64,000 bases of DNA from Thalassobacillus devorans MSP14 (GTDB lineage: Bacteria; Bacillota; Bacilli; Bacillales; Halobacillaceae): NCBI RefSeq assembly GCF_000496835.1, contig NZ_KI543236.1:707636-771635 (forward strand), in the 5' to 3' direction. The notes beneath the pieces were generated by a model that searched no databases, had not been told where the DNA came from, and saw nothing but the letters and a program-made list of their open reading frames with translations. The translations under genes and the position numbers were made by a program. Shown here piece after piece: positions 16,962 through 25,093 of this stretch. How positions within the stretch are numbered: the first letter of the stretch is position 1; each line of letters begins with the position of its first letter.

Positions 16962-17810
16962 ATGGATACAACGCAATCTATGAGTAATAAAAATGAAGTT
17001 TCAAAAGAAGATATCAAACCATGGATCAGACGCATGGCACGGGCAGGCTATATGGCGAAAGGGCTTGTTTATGCATTGATAGGTGTACTGGCTTTTATGG
17101 CCGCTATCGGTGTTGGCGGAAAGACAACCGGCACAAGCGGTATGTTTCGTTCCATCGCCCAGGTGCCTGCCGGTAATGTGATTCTATGGTTGATTGGTCT
17201 GGGCCTTATTTTGTACATCATGTGGGTTCTTATCAAGGCGTTTAAAGATCCACAAAATGAGGGTTCTGATCTGAAAGGGATGGTTACGAGAACAGGCTAC
17301 TTTGTAAGTGGGGTCATATACGGCGCCCTTGCTTTCAAGGCTTTTAAAATCGCCATCAATGCCGGAAGCGGCAGCGGAGGCTCCCAGGATACCTTATCTG
17401 CTAAGCTGTTATCCCAGCCGTTCGGTGCTTGGATCCTAGGAGCTATTGGTGTCATCACGATTGGATATGGACTATTTGAGCTAATTATTGGGACAACCCA
17501 AAAGTTTTTAAAGAATATCAGAACCATCAAAATGAGTGACCATGAAATACGAATTGCCAGGAATGCCGGGACTGCAGGGTTGACTGCGCGTGGAATTGTC
17601 CTGGGAATAATCGGGTTTTTCATTGTCCGTACAGCCATGACCCATAATCCTAGTAAAGCCAAAGGATTGGACGGCGCTTTGGCGGAGGTTGCCCAGAAAC
17701 CTTTTGGTCAATGGCTATTAGGAGTGGTGGCGCTTGGCCTGATCCTGTACGGCCTTTACCAGATCATTCGTGGCCGCTATGAACAGATGATGTTTGGCAG
17801 GGTGAAGTGA
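16962..17810 (+). CDS. DUF1206 membrane protein (three repeats)
   Basis: The 282-residue protein contains three copies of a two-helix DUF1206 unit: RMARAGYMAKGLVYALIGVLAF (about residue 23), VTRTGYFVSGVIYGALAFKAF (about 108) and NAGTAGLTARGIVLGIIGFFI (about 201), each followed by a GxWILGxxGxxxIGYG-like second helix. The family's function is unknown; it is an integral membrane protein. AGTGAGGG precedes the ATG. It is monocistronic with a possible stress promoter. Confidence 0.92.
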   Translation: MDTTQSMSNKNEVSKEDIKPWIRRMARAGYMAKGLVYALIGVLAFMAAIGVGGKTTGTSGMFRSIAQVPAGNVILWLIGLGLILYIMWVLIKAFKDPQNEGSDLKGMVTRTGYFVSGVIYGALAFKAFKIAINAGSGSGGSQDTLSAKLLSQPFGAWILGAIGVITIGYGLFELIIGTTQKFLKNIRTIKMSDHEIRIARNAGTAGLTARGIVLGIIGFFIVRTAMTHNPSKAKGLDGALAEVAQKPFGQWLLGVVALGLILYGLYQIIRGRYEQMMFGRVK

Positions 17811-17854
17811 AAGTTTTTTTAAAACCATACCACTGAAATATAATAGCTGATATG

Positions 17855-17888
17855 ACAAAAGCGCCTGTTTTTTCACAGGCGCTTTGAT
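17855..17888. terminator. Bidirectional terminator
   Basis: AAAAGCGCCTGT and ACAGGCGCTTT pair around TTTTTC; it serves the convergent genes on both sides. Confidence 0.85.
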
Positions 17889-17889
17889 G

Positions 17890-18216
17890 TTAGGGCTCAA
17901 TTTTATATTTAATATAATCGTAATTGGAGGTAGGAATCCTTTTGATGATGTTGCCTTGTTGATCTTTGTAGATTTCTATCTCCTGATAAGTTTCGACGAG
18001 GTACCCATCCACTTCCTTACTTTCTACCAGTACAGATTCCAAGCTTGTATAGGCAGCGGCATCATTTTCCTGTGTTTGGCTGCTTACTTCGCTTGTTTCC
18101 TCGGCGTTTTCACTCGGTGCAAAGGTAACGCCGCTGATGTTCATGGCTGGTGTTTCAAGAAATGCTGCAAAAAGAAGGATAACTACGACAGCAAGAACAG
18201 AAATTGGGTTTTTCAT
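17890..18216 (-). CDS. Hypothetical membrane-anchored protein, 108 aa
   Basis: A hydrophobic segment at residues 4-20 (PISVLAVVVILLFAAFL) suggests a signal anchor. A low-complexity Ser/Glu/Gln linker follows (about residues 35-55), then a short beta-rich domain rich in Tyr/Glu/Lys (DGYLVETYQEIEIYKDQQGN). GGAGACAAGCG lies 5' of the ATG. I do not recognise the family. It is flanked by a bidirectional terminator and a divergent CNNM-type gene. Confidence 0.65.
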   Translation of the reverse strand: MKNPISVLAVVVILLFAAFLETPAMNISGVTFAPSENAEETSEVSSQTQENDAAAYTSLESVLVESKEVDGYLVETYQEIEIYKDQQGNIIKRIPTSNYDYIKYKIEP

Positions 18217-18430
18217 CGCTTGTCTCCTTTTCGATGATCTTATCGTGAAAGTAACGTTTATTAGTCAATTGCAGTAGATTTATATGTGAAGCCCAAGTGT
18301 TTTATGATCAAAAGGAGAGTAGTCTTTTTGACGGGATGGAGGCTTCATAAAAGTAAAATCTTTATTCTAGCATTGCGGGCCGCTTCTCGATACAATTGAT
18401 GGTAAGTTATACATAAGGAGGAAATTGCTT

Positions 18431-19651
18431 GTGATCATTGCGATCATTTTTTTGATTTTCGTTTCCCTTTTCTTTTCTGGAAGTGAAACAGCACTCACAG
18501 CGGCAAACAAAATGAAACTGCAGTCAAAAGCGAACAAGAGTAATAGAAAGGCTGCCAGGCTGTTAGATTTAATCTCAAGGCCGAGTGAGTTCATTACGAC
18601 AATCTTAATTGGGAACAATATCGCGAATATTCTGCTGCCGACGCTTGTCACGACTCTTGCCATCCAATATGGTTTCAGTGTCGGGGTTGCCTCTGCCATC
18701 CTGACTGTAGTCATCATTATTTTTGCAGAAGTGTTACCGAAATCCGTGGCGGCTGCTTTCCCGGATCGGATTGCGATGGCCGTAGCCCCGGTTATCCGCT
18801 TTTTTGTCCTGGTGTTCAAACCCATCACGATTGTGTTGAATTGGCTTACCGGATCCATTACGAAAGCCTTGTCAAAAGGTAAAACAGAAGAAGTATCCAT
18901 ATCGAAAGAGGAATTCCGGACGATGATCGATATCGCAGATTCGGAAGGGACGTTCAATGAAGCAGAATCCCATCGAATCAAAGGAGTATTCGATTTTTAT
19001 AATTTGAATGTCAAAGACGTCCTGAAGACGCCGCGGGTAGATGTGATTGCTATTCCTCATACTGCTTCCTTTGAAGAAGTGAGGGATCTGGTCGTTCAGC
19101 ATCCTTATACCAGATATCCGGTTTACCGAAAGGATATTGATGACATTGTCGCTGTCTTCCATTCGAAATACTTGATTTCCTGGGCGATGGAGCCTGAAAA
19201 ACCCCTCGCTGACTACTGTTATAAAAATCCCCTCGTCGTCTATGAGTTTCATAAAATTGAGTGGGTCTTCCGTAAGATGACCAAAGAGAAGAAGCATATG
19301 GCGATTGTGCTCGATGAGTATGGCGGGACAGAAGGCATTCTTACCCATGAGGATGTGATTGAGGCAATGATCGGCTTGGAGATCGAGGATGAAATGGATA
19401 CGGAAAACGATGCGATCGTCGAAAAAATTTCAGATCATGAATTGATCTGTGATGGCAAAATTACGCTCCGTCGCTTGAATACCCTCTTCGACACGGAAAT
19501 ACCCGAAGAAGAAGATGTACTGGCTGGTTATCTGCTGAAAGAGTTCAATGATTTTCCGGATGAAGGGGATACCTTGGAACGTGATGGTATCAACTTTAAA
19601 ATCCTTGAACTGGACGGCAGAATGATTCGTAGAGTACAGGTGGTCAAATAG
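18431..19651 (+). CDS. CNNM/HlyC-CorC family membrane protein (DUF21-CBS-CorC_HlyC)
   Basis: AAGGAGG at about 18417-18423 favours GTG 18431 over the TTG 6 bases before it; the product is 406 residues. Order of domains: DUF21 with four helices (residues 1-150; FFSGSETALTAANKMKL is the family hallmark), a CBS pair (about 180-300; DVIAIPHTASFEEVRDLV) and a C-terminal CorC_HlyC domain (about 320-400). B. subtilis relatives (YhdP, YugS) act in Mg2+ export/homeostasis. 24 bases downstream is a GNAT gene that may be cotranscribed. Confidence 0.92.
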   Translation: MIIAIIFLIFVSLFFSGSETALTAANKMKLQSKANKSNRKAARLLDLISRPSEFITTILIGNNIANILLPTLVTTLAIQYGFSVGVASAILTVVIIIFAEVLPKSVAAAFPDRIAMAVAPVIRFFVLVFKPITIVLNWLTGSITKALSKGKTEEVSISKEEFRTMIDIADSEGTFNEAESHRIKGVFDFYNLNVKDVLKTPRVDVIAIPHTASFEEVRDLVVQHPYTRYPVYRKDIDDIVAVFHSKYLISWAMEPEKPLADYCYKNPLVVYEFHKIEWVFRKMTKEKKHMAIVLDEYGGTEGILTHEDVIEAMIGLEIEDEMDTENDAIVEKISDHELICDGKITLRRLNTLFDTEIPEEEDVLAGYLLKEFNDFPDEGDTLERDGINFKILELDGRMIRRVQVVK

Positions 19652-19675
19652 CTCGTATAATAGGGAGAGACTGTT

Positions 19676-20128
19676 ATGGAAGTCAGGAAGCTTCATAAAA
19701 ATGAAAAGCCTCCGATCGAGCTGTTGCTGGAAGCTGATCCTTTCCGAAAGCTGGTAGAGGAATATGTCCAGCGAGGAGACTGCATGCTAGCGGAAAATGA
19801 TGGAAACACGGTCGGTGTCTATGTCCTGCTTCCCACCAGGCCTGGAACGGTGGAATTAGTAAATATAGCTATCGAAGAAAGTCACCGGGGAAAAGGGCTG
19901 GGGAAACAGTTGGTCATGGACGCCATCCGGGTCGCCAAATCACAGGGTTATCAAACCATCGAGCTAGGCACTGGTAATTCCAGCGTCGATCAACTGGCAT
20001 TTTATCAAAAATGCGGGTTTCGGATTGTCGGCGTGGATGCAGACTTTTTTGTGAGACACTATGAGGAAGAAATCTACGAAAACGGTATTCAGTGCCGCGA
20101 CATGATCCGGCTGTCGCTAGATTTATGA
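19676..20128 (+). CDS. GNAT family N-acetyltransferase, YvbK-like
   Basis: The 150-residue product has the GNAT fold with motif A ESHRGKGLGKQLVMDAI (acetyl-CoA pyrophosphate loop, about residues 70-86) and motif B YQTIELGTGNSSVDQLAFYQKCGF. Overall length and the ending FFVRHYEEEIYENGIQCRDMIRL match B. subtilis YvbK. The acceptor substrate is unknown. It lies close behind the CNNM-type gene and ends with a terminator. Confidence 0.88.
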   Translation: MEVRKLHKNEKPPIELLLEADPFRKLVEEYVQRGDCMLAENDGNTVGVYVLLPTRPGTVELVNIAIEESHRGKGLGKQLVMDAIRVAKSQGYQTIELGTGNSSVDQLAFYQKCGFRIVGVDADFFVRHYEEEIYENGIQCRDMIRLSLDL

Positions 20129-20155
20129 GTGGACTGTAAAAAAATATTAGCAGGA

Positions 20156-20193
20156 AAAACAGGCGGCTGCGTAATAGACTGCCTGTTTTTTTA
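20156..20193 (+). terminator. Terminator of the CNNM-GNAT unit
   Basis: AAACAGGC pairs with GCCTGTTT, flanking a partly paired centre (GGCTGC/GACT), followed by seven T. Confidence 0.8.
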
Positions 20194-20336
20194 CGAGTAT
20201 TAGGGAGGAAATAGAGATATAAGAAGGAATTTAGCGAAAAAGATAGAAATTAGATAGTAATGGAAAAAAAGAATCAGGGAAGCTTGTTTTGGTCCGTGCG
20301 TATCAAACCGCTAAAGAAAGTAATGGGGAGGTAACT

Positions 20337-21131
20337 ATGACAGATAGGTATCCCGAAGTTGAAGAAGTGGTCGTTTATATGCATCAGCGAATATACGAAC
20401 CTTTGTCGCTTGCCGACTTGGCCGGTCAGGCGGGCTATAGCCGTTATCATTTCGCCCGTATTTTCAAAGAGCAAATGGGGGTTTCCCCGTTATATTATAT
20501 CTCTGCATTACGTTTGCAGAAGGCGAAAGACCTGTTATTGCAGACGGACTTGCGCGTGCGGGACATTGGCATGGAGATCGGGCAGCAAAGTTTAGGGACA
20601 TTCACCACCAGGTTTACAGAACGGGTGGGAATGACCCCTGCTCAATTCCGCCATTATTCACCGAACGCCAGTGATCACTTTCAATCTTTGAAAAAGATCA
20701 GAGACTGGTCAGACCCTGGCAGCCAAAGTAGGGACGCTCCTACGCTGAAAGGAACCATCACAGCTACGGAACCCTTTAATGGGATCATCCTGGTCGGCTT
20801 GTTTCCGAAACCTATCCCAGAGGGGTTTCCGCTATATGGAACGTTACTTTCCTCGTTAGGAGAATTTTGTTTCCAAGGTGTCCATCCAGGTGTTTACTAT
20901 TTATTAGCTACTTCCGTTTCCTGGAGAATGCAGGCCAGAGACTTCCTGCTTCCGCATCAAACGCTGCGGGCCCGTTCCAAAGACCCAATCATCGTTAAAG
21001 AATCTTCTCCTATCCCACACCAGCAGTTAACCCTCTGTCCTCCACGTCTAGGTGATCCGCCCATTCTGATTTCACTGCCACTGCTGATGAAAAATTTTCT
21101 AAAAAGAGTTAACCCACATAGCAATCGATAA
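20337..21131 (+). CDS. AraC family transcriptional regulator
   Basis: ATG 20337 has GGGGAGG 6 bases upstream and gives MTDRYPEVEEVVVYMHQRIY, the normal start of N-terminal-HTH AraC proteins; the earlier in-frame codon is not supported. The two helix-turn-helix motifs are at about residues 15-60 (LADLAGQAGYSRYHFARIFK) and 65-110 (IGMEIGQQSLGTFTTRFTERVGMTPAQFR). The remaining 150 residues are an unassigned C-terminal domain rich in Leu/Pro. It precedes two VOC genes, which may be its targets. Confidence 0.88.
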   Translation: MTDRYPEVEEVVVYMHQRIYEPLSLADLAGQAGYSRYHFARIFKEQMGVSPLYYISALRLQKAKDLLLQTDLRVRDIGMEIGQQSLGTFTTRFTERVGMTPAQFRHYSPNASDHFQSLKKIRDWSDPGSQSRDAPTLKGTITATEPFNGIILVGLFPKPIPEGFPLYGTLLSSLGEFCFQGVHPGVYYLLATSVSWRMQARDFLLPHQTLRARSKDPIIVKESSPIPHQQLTLCPPRLGDPPILISLPLLMKNFLKRVNPHSNR

Positions 21132-21327
21132 GAAATCGTTTATATTTTCGGGTGCTAGAATGAAACTGTCATAAATAGTCGCTAAAGGAAGTAATCGTTA
21201 ACGAACTCTAACGAGAAAGGAGCGTGCTGCCAGCTGACAGTCTATCTTGGTTTGCTCGATATCCCGTGCCTGGTGTCTATAGCCCAAGCAAGGATGAAAT
21301 TTGAATAAGGAAAAGGAGAGTGAAAAT

Positions 21328-21744
21328 ATGGCCACTCAAGCAAAACAATTGTATGTCAATCTGCCGGTGAAAGACGTAAATAAGTCGATCGATTTTTTTA
21401 AGAAGTTAGGTTTTGAATTCAACCCTGCGTTCACGGATGAAAAGGCAGCTTGTTTAGTGATTGGTGAAAATATCTATGCCATGCTGTTAAAAGAAGACTT
21501 TTTCCGGACTTTTACTAAAAAAGAACTTGCAGATCCCGCCAAACACACCGAAGCAATTCTGGCTTTGTCTGTAGACAGCAAGGAGGCGGTAGATGATTTA
21601 GTCAACAAGGCTTTGGAAGCCGGTGGAAAACCGTCCAATGAACCAATGGACGGCGGGTTTATGTATGGCTGGAGCTTTGAAGATATCGATGGACATTTAT
21701 GGGAAGTCCTATACACGAATGAAAACAAGATTACGGAGAAGTAA
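21328..21744 (+). CDS. VOC family (glyoxalase-like) protein
   Basis: ATG 21328 has AAAAGGAGAG about 9 bases upstream; the product is 138 residues. The fold shows the paired beta-alpha-beta-beta-beta halves (LYVNLPVKDVNKSIDFFKKLGF and the C-terminal YGWSFEDIDGHLWEVLY) of the lactoylglutathione lyase/bleomycin-resistance superfamily. Metal-ligand positions are H/E-like in DGHLWEV. Substrate is unknown. It lies 18 bases before a second VOC gene, a probable two-gene operon. Confidence 0.87.
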   Translation: MATQAKQLYVNLPVKDVNKSIDFFKKLGFEFNPAFTDEKAACLVIGENIYAMLLKEDFFRTFTKKELADPAKHTEAILALSVDSKEAVDDLVNKALEAGGKPSNEPMDGGFMYGWSFEDIDGHLWEVLYTNENKITEK

Positions 21745-21762
21745 AACCTTAAGGAGGGTGAG

Positions 21763-22263
21763 ATGATGGGTGATAAAATACAAAAAATCACGCCGAACTT
21801 ATGGTTTGAAAACCAAGCGGAAGAAGCAGCGGCTTTCTATACTTCCATATTCAAAGATTCCGGGATTGTAAGAGTCACACGCTATATTAACGAAGGTCAG
21901 GAAATCCACGGCATGTCTGAAGGGACAGTGATGACGGTGGAGTTCCAGCTGGAAGGCCAAAGGTTCGTCGCGTTAAATGGCGGGCCCCATTTCCATTTTA
22001 CAGAAGCCATCTCGTTTATTGTCCATTGCGATACCCAGGATGAAGTGGACTACTATTGGGAGAAACTTTCGGACGGAGGAGACGAAAAAGCACAGCAATG
22101 TGGCTGGCTGAAAGATAAATATGGAGTCTCCTGGCAGATCATCCCTGCACGAATTTCCGAATTACTTAGTAACCCTGACCCGGTAAAAGCTGAAAGCGCC
22201 ATGAAGGCCATGTTACAGATGAAGAAAATTGATATGAATGTATTAAAAGAAATCCATAAATGA
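21763..22263 (+). CDS. PhnB/YjdN-like VOC protein
   Basis: The 166-residue product matches the PhnB-like (3-demethylubiquinone methyltransferase-like) VOC group: ITPNLWFENQAEEAAAFYTSIF, FVALNGGPHFHFTEAISFIVHC, and CGWLKDKYGVSWQIIP. Such proteins lack a proven enzymatic role. AAGGAGGGTGAG precedes the ATG-ATG start. Downstream lies the first phased repeat array and then a terminator, so the array is probably in the 3' untranslated region of this operon. Confidence 0.88.
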   Translation: MMGDKIQKITPNLWFENQAEEAAAFYTSIFKDSGIVRVTRYINEGQEIHGMSEGTVMTVEFQLEGQRFVALNGGPHFHFTEAISFIVHCDTQDEVDYYWEKLSDGGDEKAQQCGWLKDKYGVSWQIIPARISELLSNPDPVKAESAMKAMLQMKKIDMNVLKEIHK

Positions 22264-22376
22264 AACATTAGTAAGCGTAGTGGAAGAGACTTCCTCTCCA
22301 TGCGAATGCTTAGACGAGCATTTGGAAAAGGAAAGAAAATAGAGGGAGCTGCATGCTGTTTAGTATATGTGATTAA

Positions 22377-22532
22377 TTTCTAGTAAACAGTATTGCCTGT
22401 CTAGTAAAATTACTTTTCTGTCTAGTAAATTTTAGTTTTTGTCGAGTAAAACCTTCCAAATATCTAGTAAAAATTCGAGTTTGTCTAGTAACCGTTCCCA
22501 CCTGTCTACTAATAAAGAAATTTGTCTCGTAT
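22377..22532. repeat. Phased repeat array A: core TGTCTAGTAAA, 21-bp period, 8 copies
   Basis: Cores begin at 22377, 22398, 22419, 22440, 22461, 22482, 22503 and 22523: seven copies at exactly 21 bp and the last at 20. The 10-base core is TGTCTAGTAA with single substitutions (TTTCTAGTAA, TGTCGAGTAA, TATCTAGTAA, TGTCTACTAA, TGTCTCGTAT); the 11-base spacers are not conserved. Every core carries in-register TAG-TAA stops, so it is not coding on this strand. The array lies 114 bases after a stop codon and 19 bases before a terminator. Confidence 0.9.
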
Positions 22533-22550
22533 TCCCGCTTAATCAAGCTT

Positions 22551-22582
22551 ATCCGCCCTCGTGACGTGGGGCGGATTTTTGA
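22551..22582 (+). terminator. Terminator downstream of array A
   Basis: ATCCGCCC pairs with GGGCGGAT across a 10-base loop, then TTTTTGATT. It closes the VOC operon after the array. Confidence 0.8.
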
Positions 22583-22658
22583 TTGTAACCTTTTTCCTTC
22601 GGTGTACGTCTTAATAAATAATAGTCCTTATTCCTTAAACAATACAGGGGGAGTTCAA

Positions 22659-23120
22659 ATGAAGGTTCCATTTTTCTTATCGGCAATCATTGTAATATCC
22701 GTATTGACGGCCTGTCAGCAGGTAGATGAGCAACCTGATGCCAAAGCCCAACTCAGTCCGGAGACAGCTATTCAAAGAGGGAATGTCGTCAATGTACATG
22801 GCGAGATATACAATCTGGAGCGGTTTGAAAAATTTTTGAGTAATGTGGATGCAGGTAAGAAAGATGAAGTCCGGATTACCACCTATACCATCGAAGGTGA
22901 TCCTATTTTTTACAAGCTGGAATTTGACGGTGAAAAAATTCATTATACGTATGACAACACCATGGATGCATATGCGGATACGGGAAAAGGAATCAGAGAG
23001 GCGGAATGTGCGGATATTGTAAGCACAAAAACAAAGGGCGAAAGGCGTTATGAGTTGAGCAGGTGTAATTCCAGTACCGGAGAATCTTTCTCCTTTGTTG
23101 TTCCGGAACCGGAGGCTTAA
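22659..23120 (+). CDS. Lipoprotein with DUF4362-like domain
   Basis: ATG 22659 is preferred: GGGGGAG lies 7 bases upstream, and the following MKVPFFLSAIIVISVLTACQQ is a complete lipoprotein signal (lipobox LTAC, Cys20). The mature part contains GNVVNVHGEIYNLERFEKFL and RITTYTIEGDPIFYKLEFDG, which I recognise as the DUF4362 pattern. It should be anchored to the outer face of the membrane. Function is unknown. It opens a plus-strand series of accessory genes spaced closely to 26.96 kb. Confidence 0.85.
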   Translation: MKVPFFLSAIIVISVLTACQQVDEQPDAKAQLSPETAIQRGNVVNVHGEIYNLERFEKFLSNVDAGKKDEVRITTYTIEGDPIFYKLEFDGEKIHYTYDNTMDAYADTGKGIREAECADIVSTKTKGERRYELSRCNSSTGESFSFVVPEPEA

Positions 23121-23159
23121 TCATTGCGGCCTGATAAAGCAAAAGAAGGGGAAATCGTG

Positions 23160-24056
23160 ATGGAATTGCAAAAACAGTTTGTAGAATCCGTACGTTTGTA
23201 TTTTAAAAAAGAAGGGGAAGCCTGGCTTGAAAAGCTGCCAGACCTGATTGCATATTGTGAAGAAAAGTGGGCGTTGCAATTGGAAACGCCCTTTTCCCTG
23301 TCGATCAATTATGTAGCTCCTGCAGTCCGTGCAGACGGAACAGAACTGGTAGTTAAAATCTCACTTCCAGGCGCAGGATTTCTCGATGAATGGCAAGCAT
23401 TACAATTGTTTAATGGGGAGGGAATGGCTTCTCTCGTAGATGTAGATCAGGAACATGGCATTTTATTAATAGAAAAGTTAACCCTCGGCTATACACTTGC
23501 AGAAATGGAAGTTGATGAAGAAGCTTGCCAAATAGCAGTTCATGTACTGAAAAAGTTACATCGTCCTGCTCCTAAAAACACCTGTCTTCCAACAACAAAA
23601 GCAAGAGAAGACAACCTGAAAGCAATCCTGGGGAAGAATCCGAATGGGCTGGGACCAATATCAAAAGAAACACTTGAAAAGGCAAGCAGACTATTTACTT
23701 ACTTGAATGAAACCAGTCAAAACCAGCGCTTGCTTCACGGTGATTTTCATCATTACAATGTGCTTGCTTCCGGAAAGGATGACTGGACAGCCATCGATCC
23801 GAAGGGACTTATAGGAGAGACGGAGTATGATTTGATCCAGTTTCTTTTGAACAAGCTGCCGGAAAAAGGTAAGCTGCCCGTGATAGAAAAGCGGGTGGAA
23901 ATTTTTACAGAAGAATTGAATCTGAATAAAGAGAGGCTGCTAATGTGGGGTTATTGCCATACGGTTCTGGCAGCCAGTTGGACGGTTGATGATAAGGGCA
24001 GGTATGATCAGACGTTTGTTGAAGCTATTGAGGTTTTTGAAAAACTATTATCCTGA
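23160..24056 (+). CDS. Aminoglycoside/hydroxyurea antibiotic resistance kinase, APH(6)-like
   Basis: ATG 23160 follows GAAGGGGAAA; the product is 298 residues. The ATP-site Lys is in LVVKISLP and the kinase catalytic loop is LLHGDFHHYNVLASGKDDWTAIDPKGLIGETEYD (HGDxHxxNxL and the DPKG motif), the pattern of the streptomycin 6-kinase family (APH_6_hur). It probably phosphorylates a small molecule; resistance to streptomycin is known for the family but is not shown for this branch. It sits among lipoprotein, GNAT and nucleotidyltransferase genes. Confidence 0.87.
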   Translation: MELQKQFVESVRLYFKKEGEAWLEKLPDLIAYCEEKWALQLETPFSLSINYVAPAVRADGTELVVKISLPGAGFLDEWQALQLFNGEGMASLVDVDQEHGILLIEKLTLGYTLAEMEVDEEACQIAVHVLKKLHRPAPKNTCLPTTKAREDNLKAILGKNPNGLGPISKETLEKASRLFTYLNETSQNQRLLHGDFHHYNVLASGKDDWTAIDPKGLIGETEYDLIQFLLNKLPEKGKLPVIEKRVEIFTEELNLNKERLLMWGYCHTVLAASWTVDDKGRYDQTFVEAIEVFEKLLS

Positions 24057-24119
24057 GTGAAAAATCAGTATACTTTCAGTAGAATTAGAGAGAAATCAGT
24101 ACTACGAGGAGGAAGTAAC

Positions 24120-24584
24120 ATGAAACTGAAGCTAGGGTTTATTTTTATGCTGATGATTTTTACAGTTGGCTGTTCCACAGAACCAAATGCAATGCACACC
24201 TACGATAAGGCGCAAGTCAAAGAAAATTTACAAGCGGTAGATTTTGAATACGAGCTGCCTGAGCAAGTTCCTTTTGAAGTGAAAAGTATGGAAACGGATA
24301 CGCTCGTACCTGACCAGCCTATTTTTTCTGTATATTTTACCGGGACAGAAGGGGAGCAGATGATGCTCGAGGTGGTTAATGCGACTTTGAATACTGCGGG
24401 AAGCAATTTATTTGAGGAAGTAAAAATTGGCGACAGGAAGGGATTCTTTTATGAGAATGCCCAGGGCGCCAGAATGCTTCTTTGGGAAAAAGATGATGTC
24501 CATTACCAATTGAAGACAATTGCCGGCAAAGCGGAAGCACTGGAGGATTCCCAGCTGATCACTACAGCGAAAACATTTAAGTAA
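24120..24584 (+). CDS. Putative lipoprotein, DUF4367-like
   Basis: ATG 24120 has GAGGAGGAAG upstream and starts a lipoprotein signal MKLKLGFIFMLMIFTVGC (Cys18; longer in-frame extension has none). The 154-residue product then shows FEYELPEQVPFEVKSMETD, YFTGTEGEQMMLEVVNATL and a C-terminal DDVHYQLKTIAGKAEA segment, similar in layout to DUF4367 proteins. Function is unknown; family call is tentative. Confidence 0.7.
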   Translation: MKLKLGFIFMLMIFTVGCSTEPNAMHTYDKAQVKENLQAVDFEYELPEQVPFEVKSMETDTLVPDQPIFSVYFTGTEGEQMMLEVVNATLNTAGSNLFEEVKIGDRKGFFYENAQGARMLLWEKDDVHYQLKTIAGKAEALEDSQLITTAKTFK

Positions 24585-24607
24585 TATGGCAGAAGGGTTG
24601 ATTTAGT

Positions 24608-25093
24608 ATGACTTACGAATTCTATCCAATGACCCAGCAACAAGCAGAGGAAATTACTCACCACTGGCATTATGACGGTAAATATTGCTTTTATGACATG
24701 GAATCTGATCAGGAGGATCTTGAGGAGTTTCTCGATCCCAAGCAACGTGGGGAAAATTATTATGTGGTGACCAGTGAGAAAGCATTAGTCGGCTTTTTCA
24801 GTTATCATCCGGTAGATCCGGAAACCATTGATATTGGCCTCGGAATAAAACCTTCGTTAACAGGGGAAGGGCGTGGAAGGGAGTTTGTTGAAGCTGGACT
24901 GAACTTTGCAAAAAAATCATTCAACCCCAGCCAAATAACCTTATCAGTTGCGACCTTCAATCAGCGGGCGATTAAAGTTTATGAAAAAGCGGGATTTGTC
25001 CGCGGCGAGACGTTCATGCAGAATACGAATGGAAGCAGCTATGAGTTTTTGAAAATGAATTACAAGCCTGAGAGGAAGTCAGTAAATGAATAA
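24608..25093 (+). CDS. GNAT family N-acetyltransferase
   Basis: The 161-residue product has GNAT features: YDGKYCFYDMESDQEDLEEFL, IGLGIKPSLTGEGRGREFVEAGL (motif A with QxxGxG-like GEGRG), and the C-terminal TFNQRAIKVYEKAGFVRGETF (motif B) typical of RimJ/RimL-like acetyltransferases. Its target is unknown. It overlaps the start of the next gene by 8 bases, so the two are translationally coupled. Confidence 0.88.
   Translation: MTYEFYPMTQQQAEEITHHWHYDGKYCFYDMESDQEDLEEFLDPKQRGENYYVVTSEKALVGFFSYHPVDPETIDIGLGIKPSLTGEGRGREFVEAGLNFAKKSFNPSQITLSVATFNQRAIKVYEKAGFVRGETFMQNTNGSSYEFLKMNYKPERKSVNE

Noticed and set aside
20195-20290. A possible further phased array behind the GNAT gene (AGGAAATAG-like words)
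   Set aside because: Words AGGAAAT, AGGAATT and AGAAATT occur at steps of 19 and 20 and then 25, but the region is simply A-rich; no consistent core.
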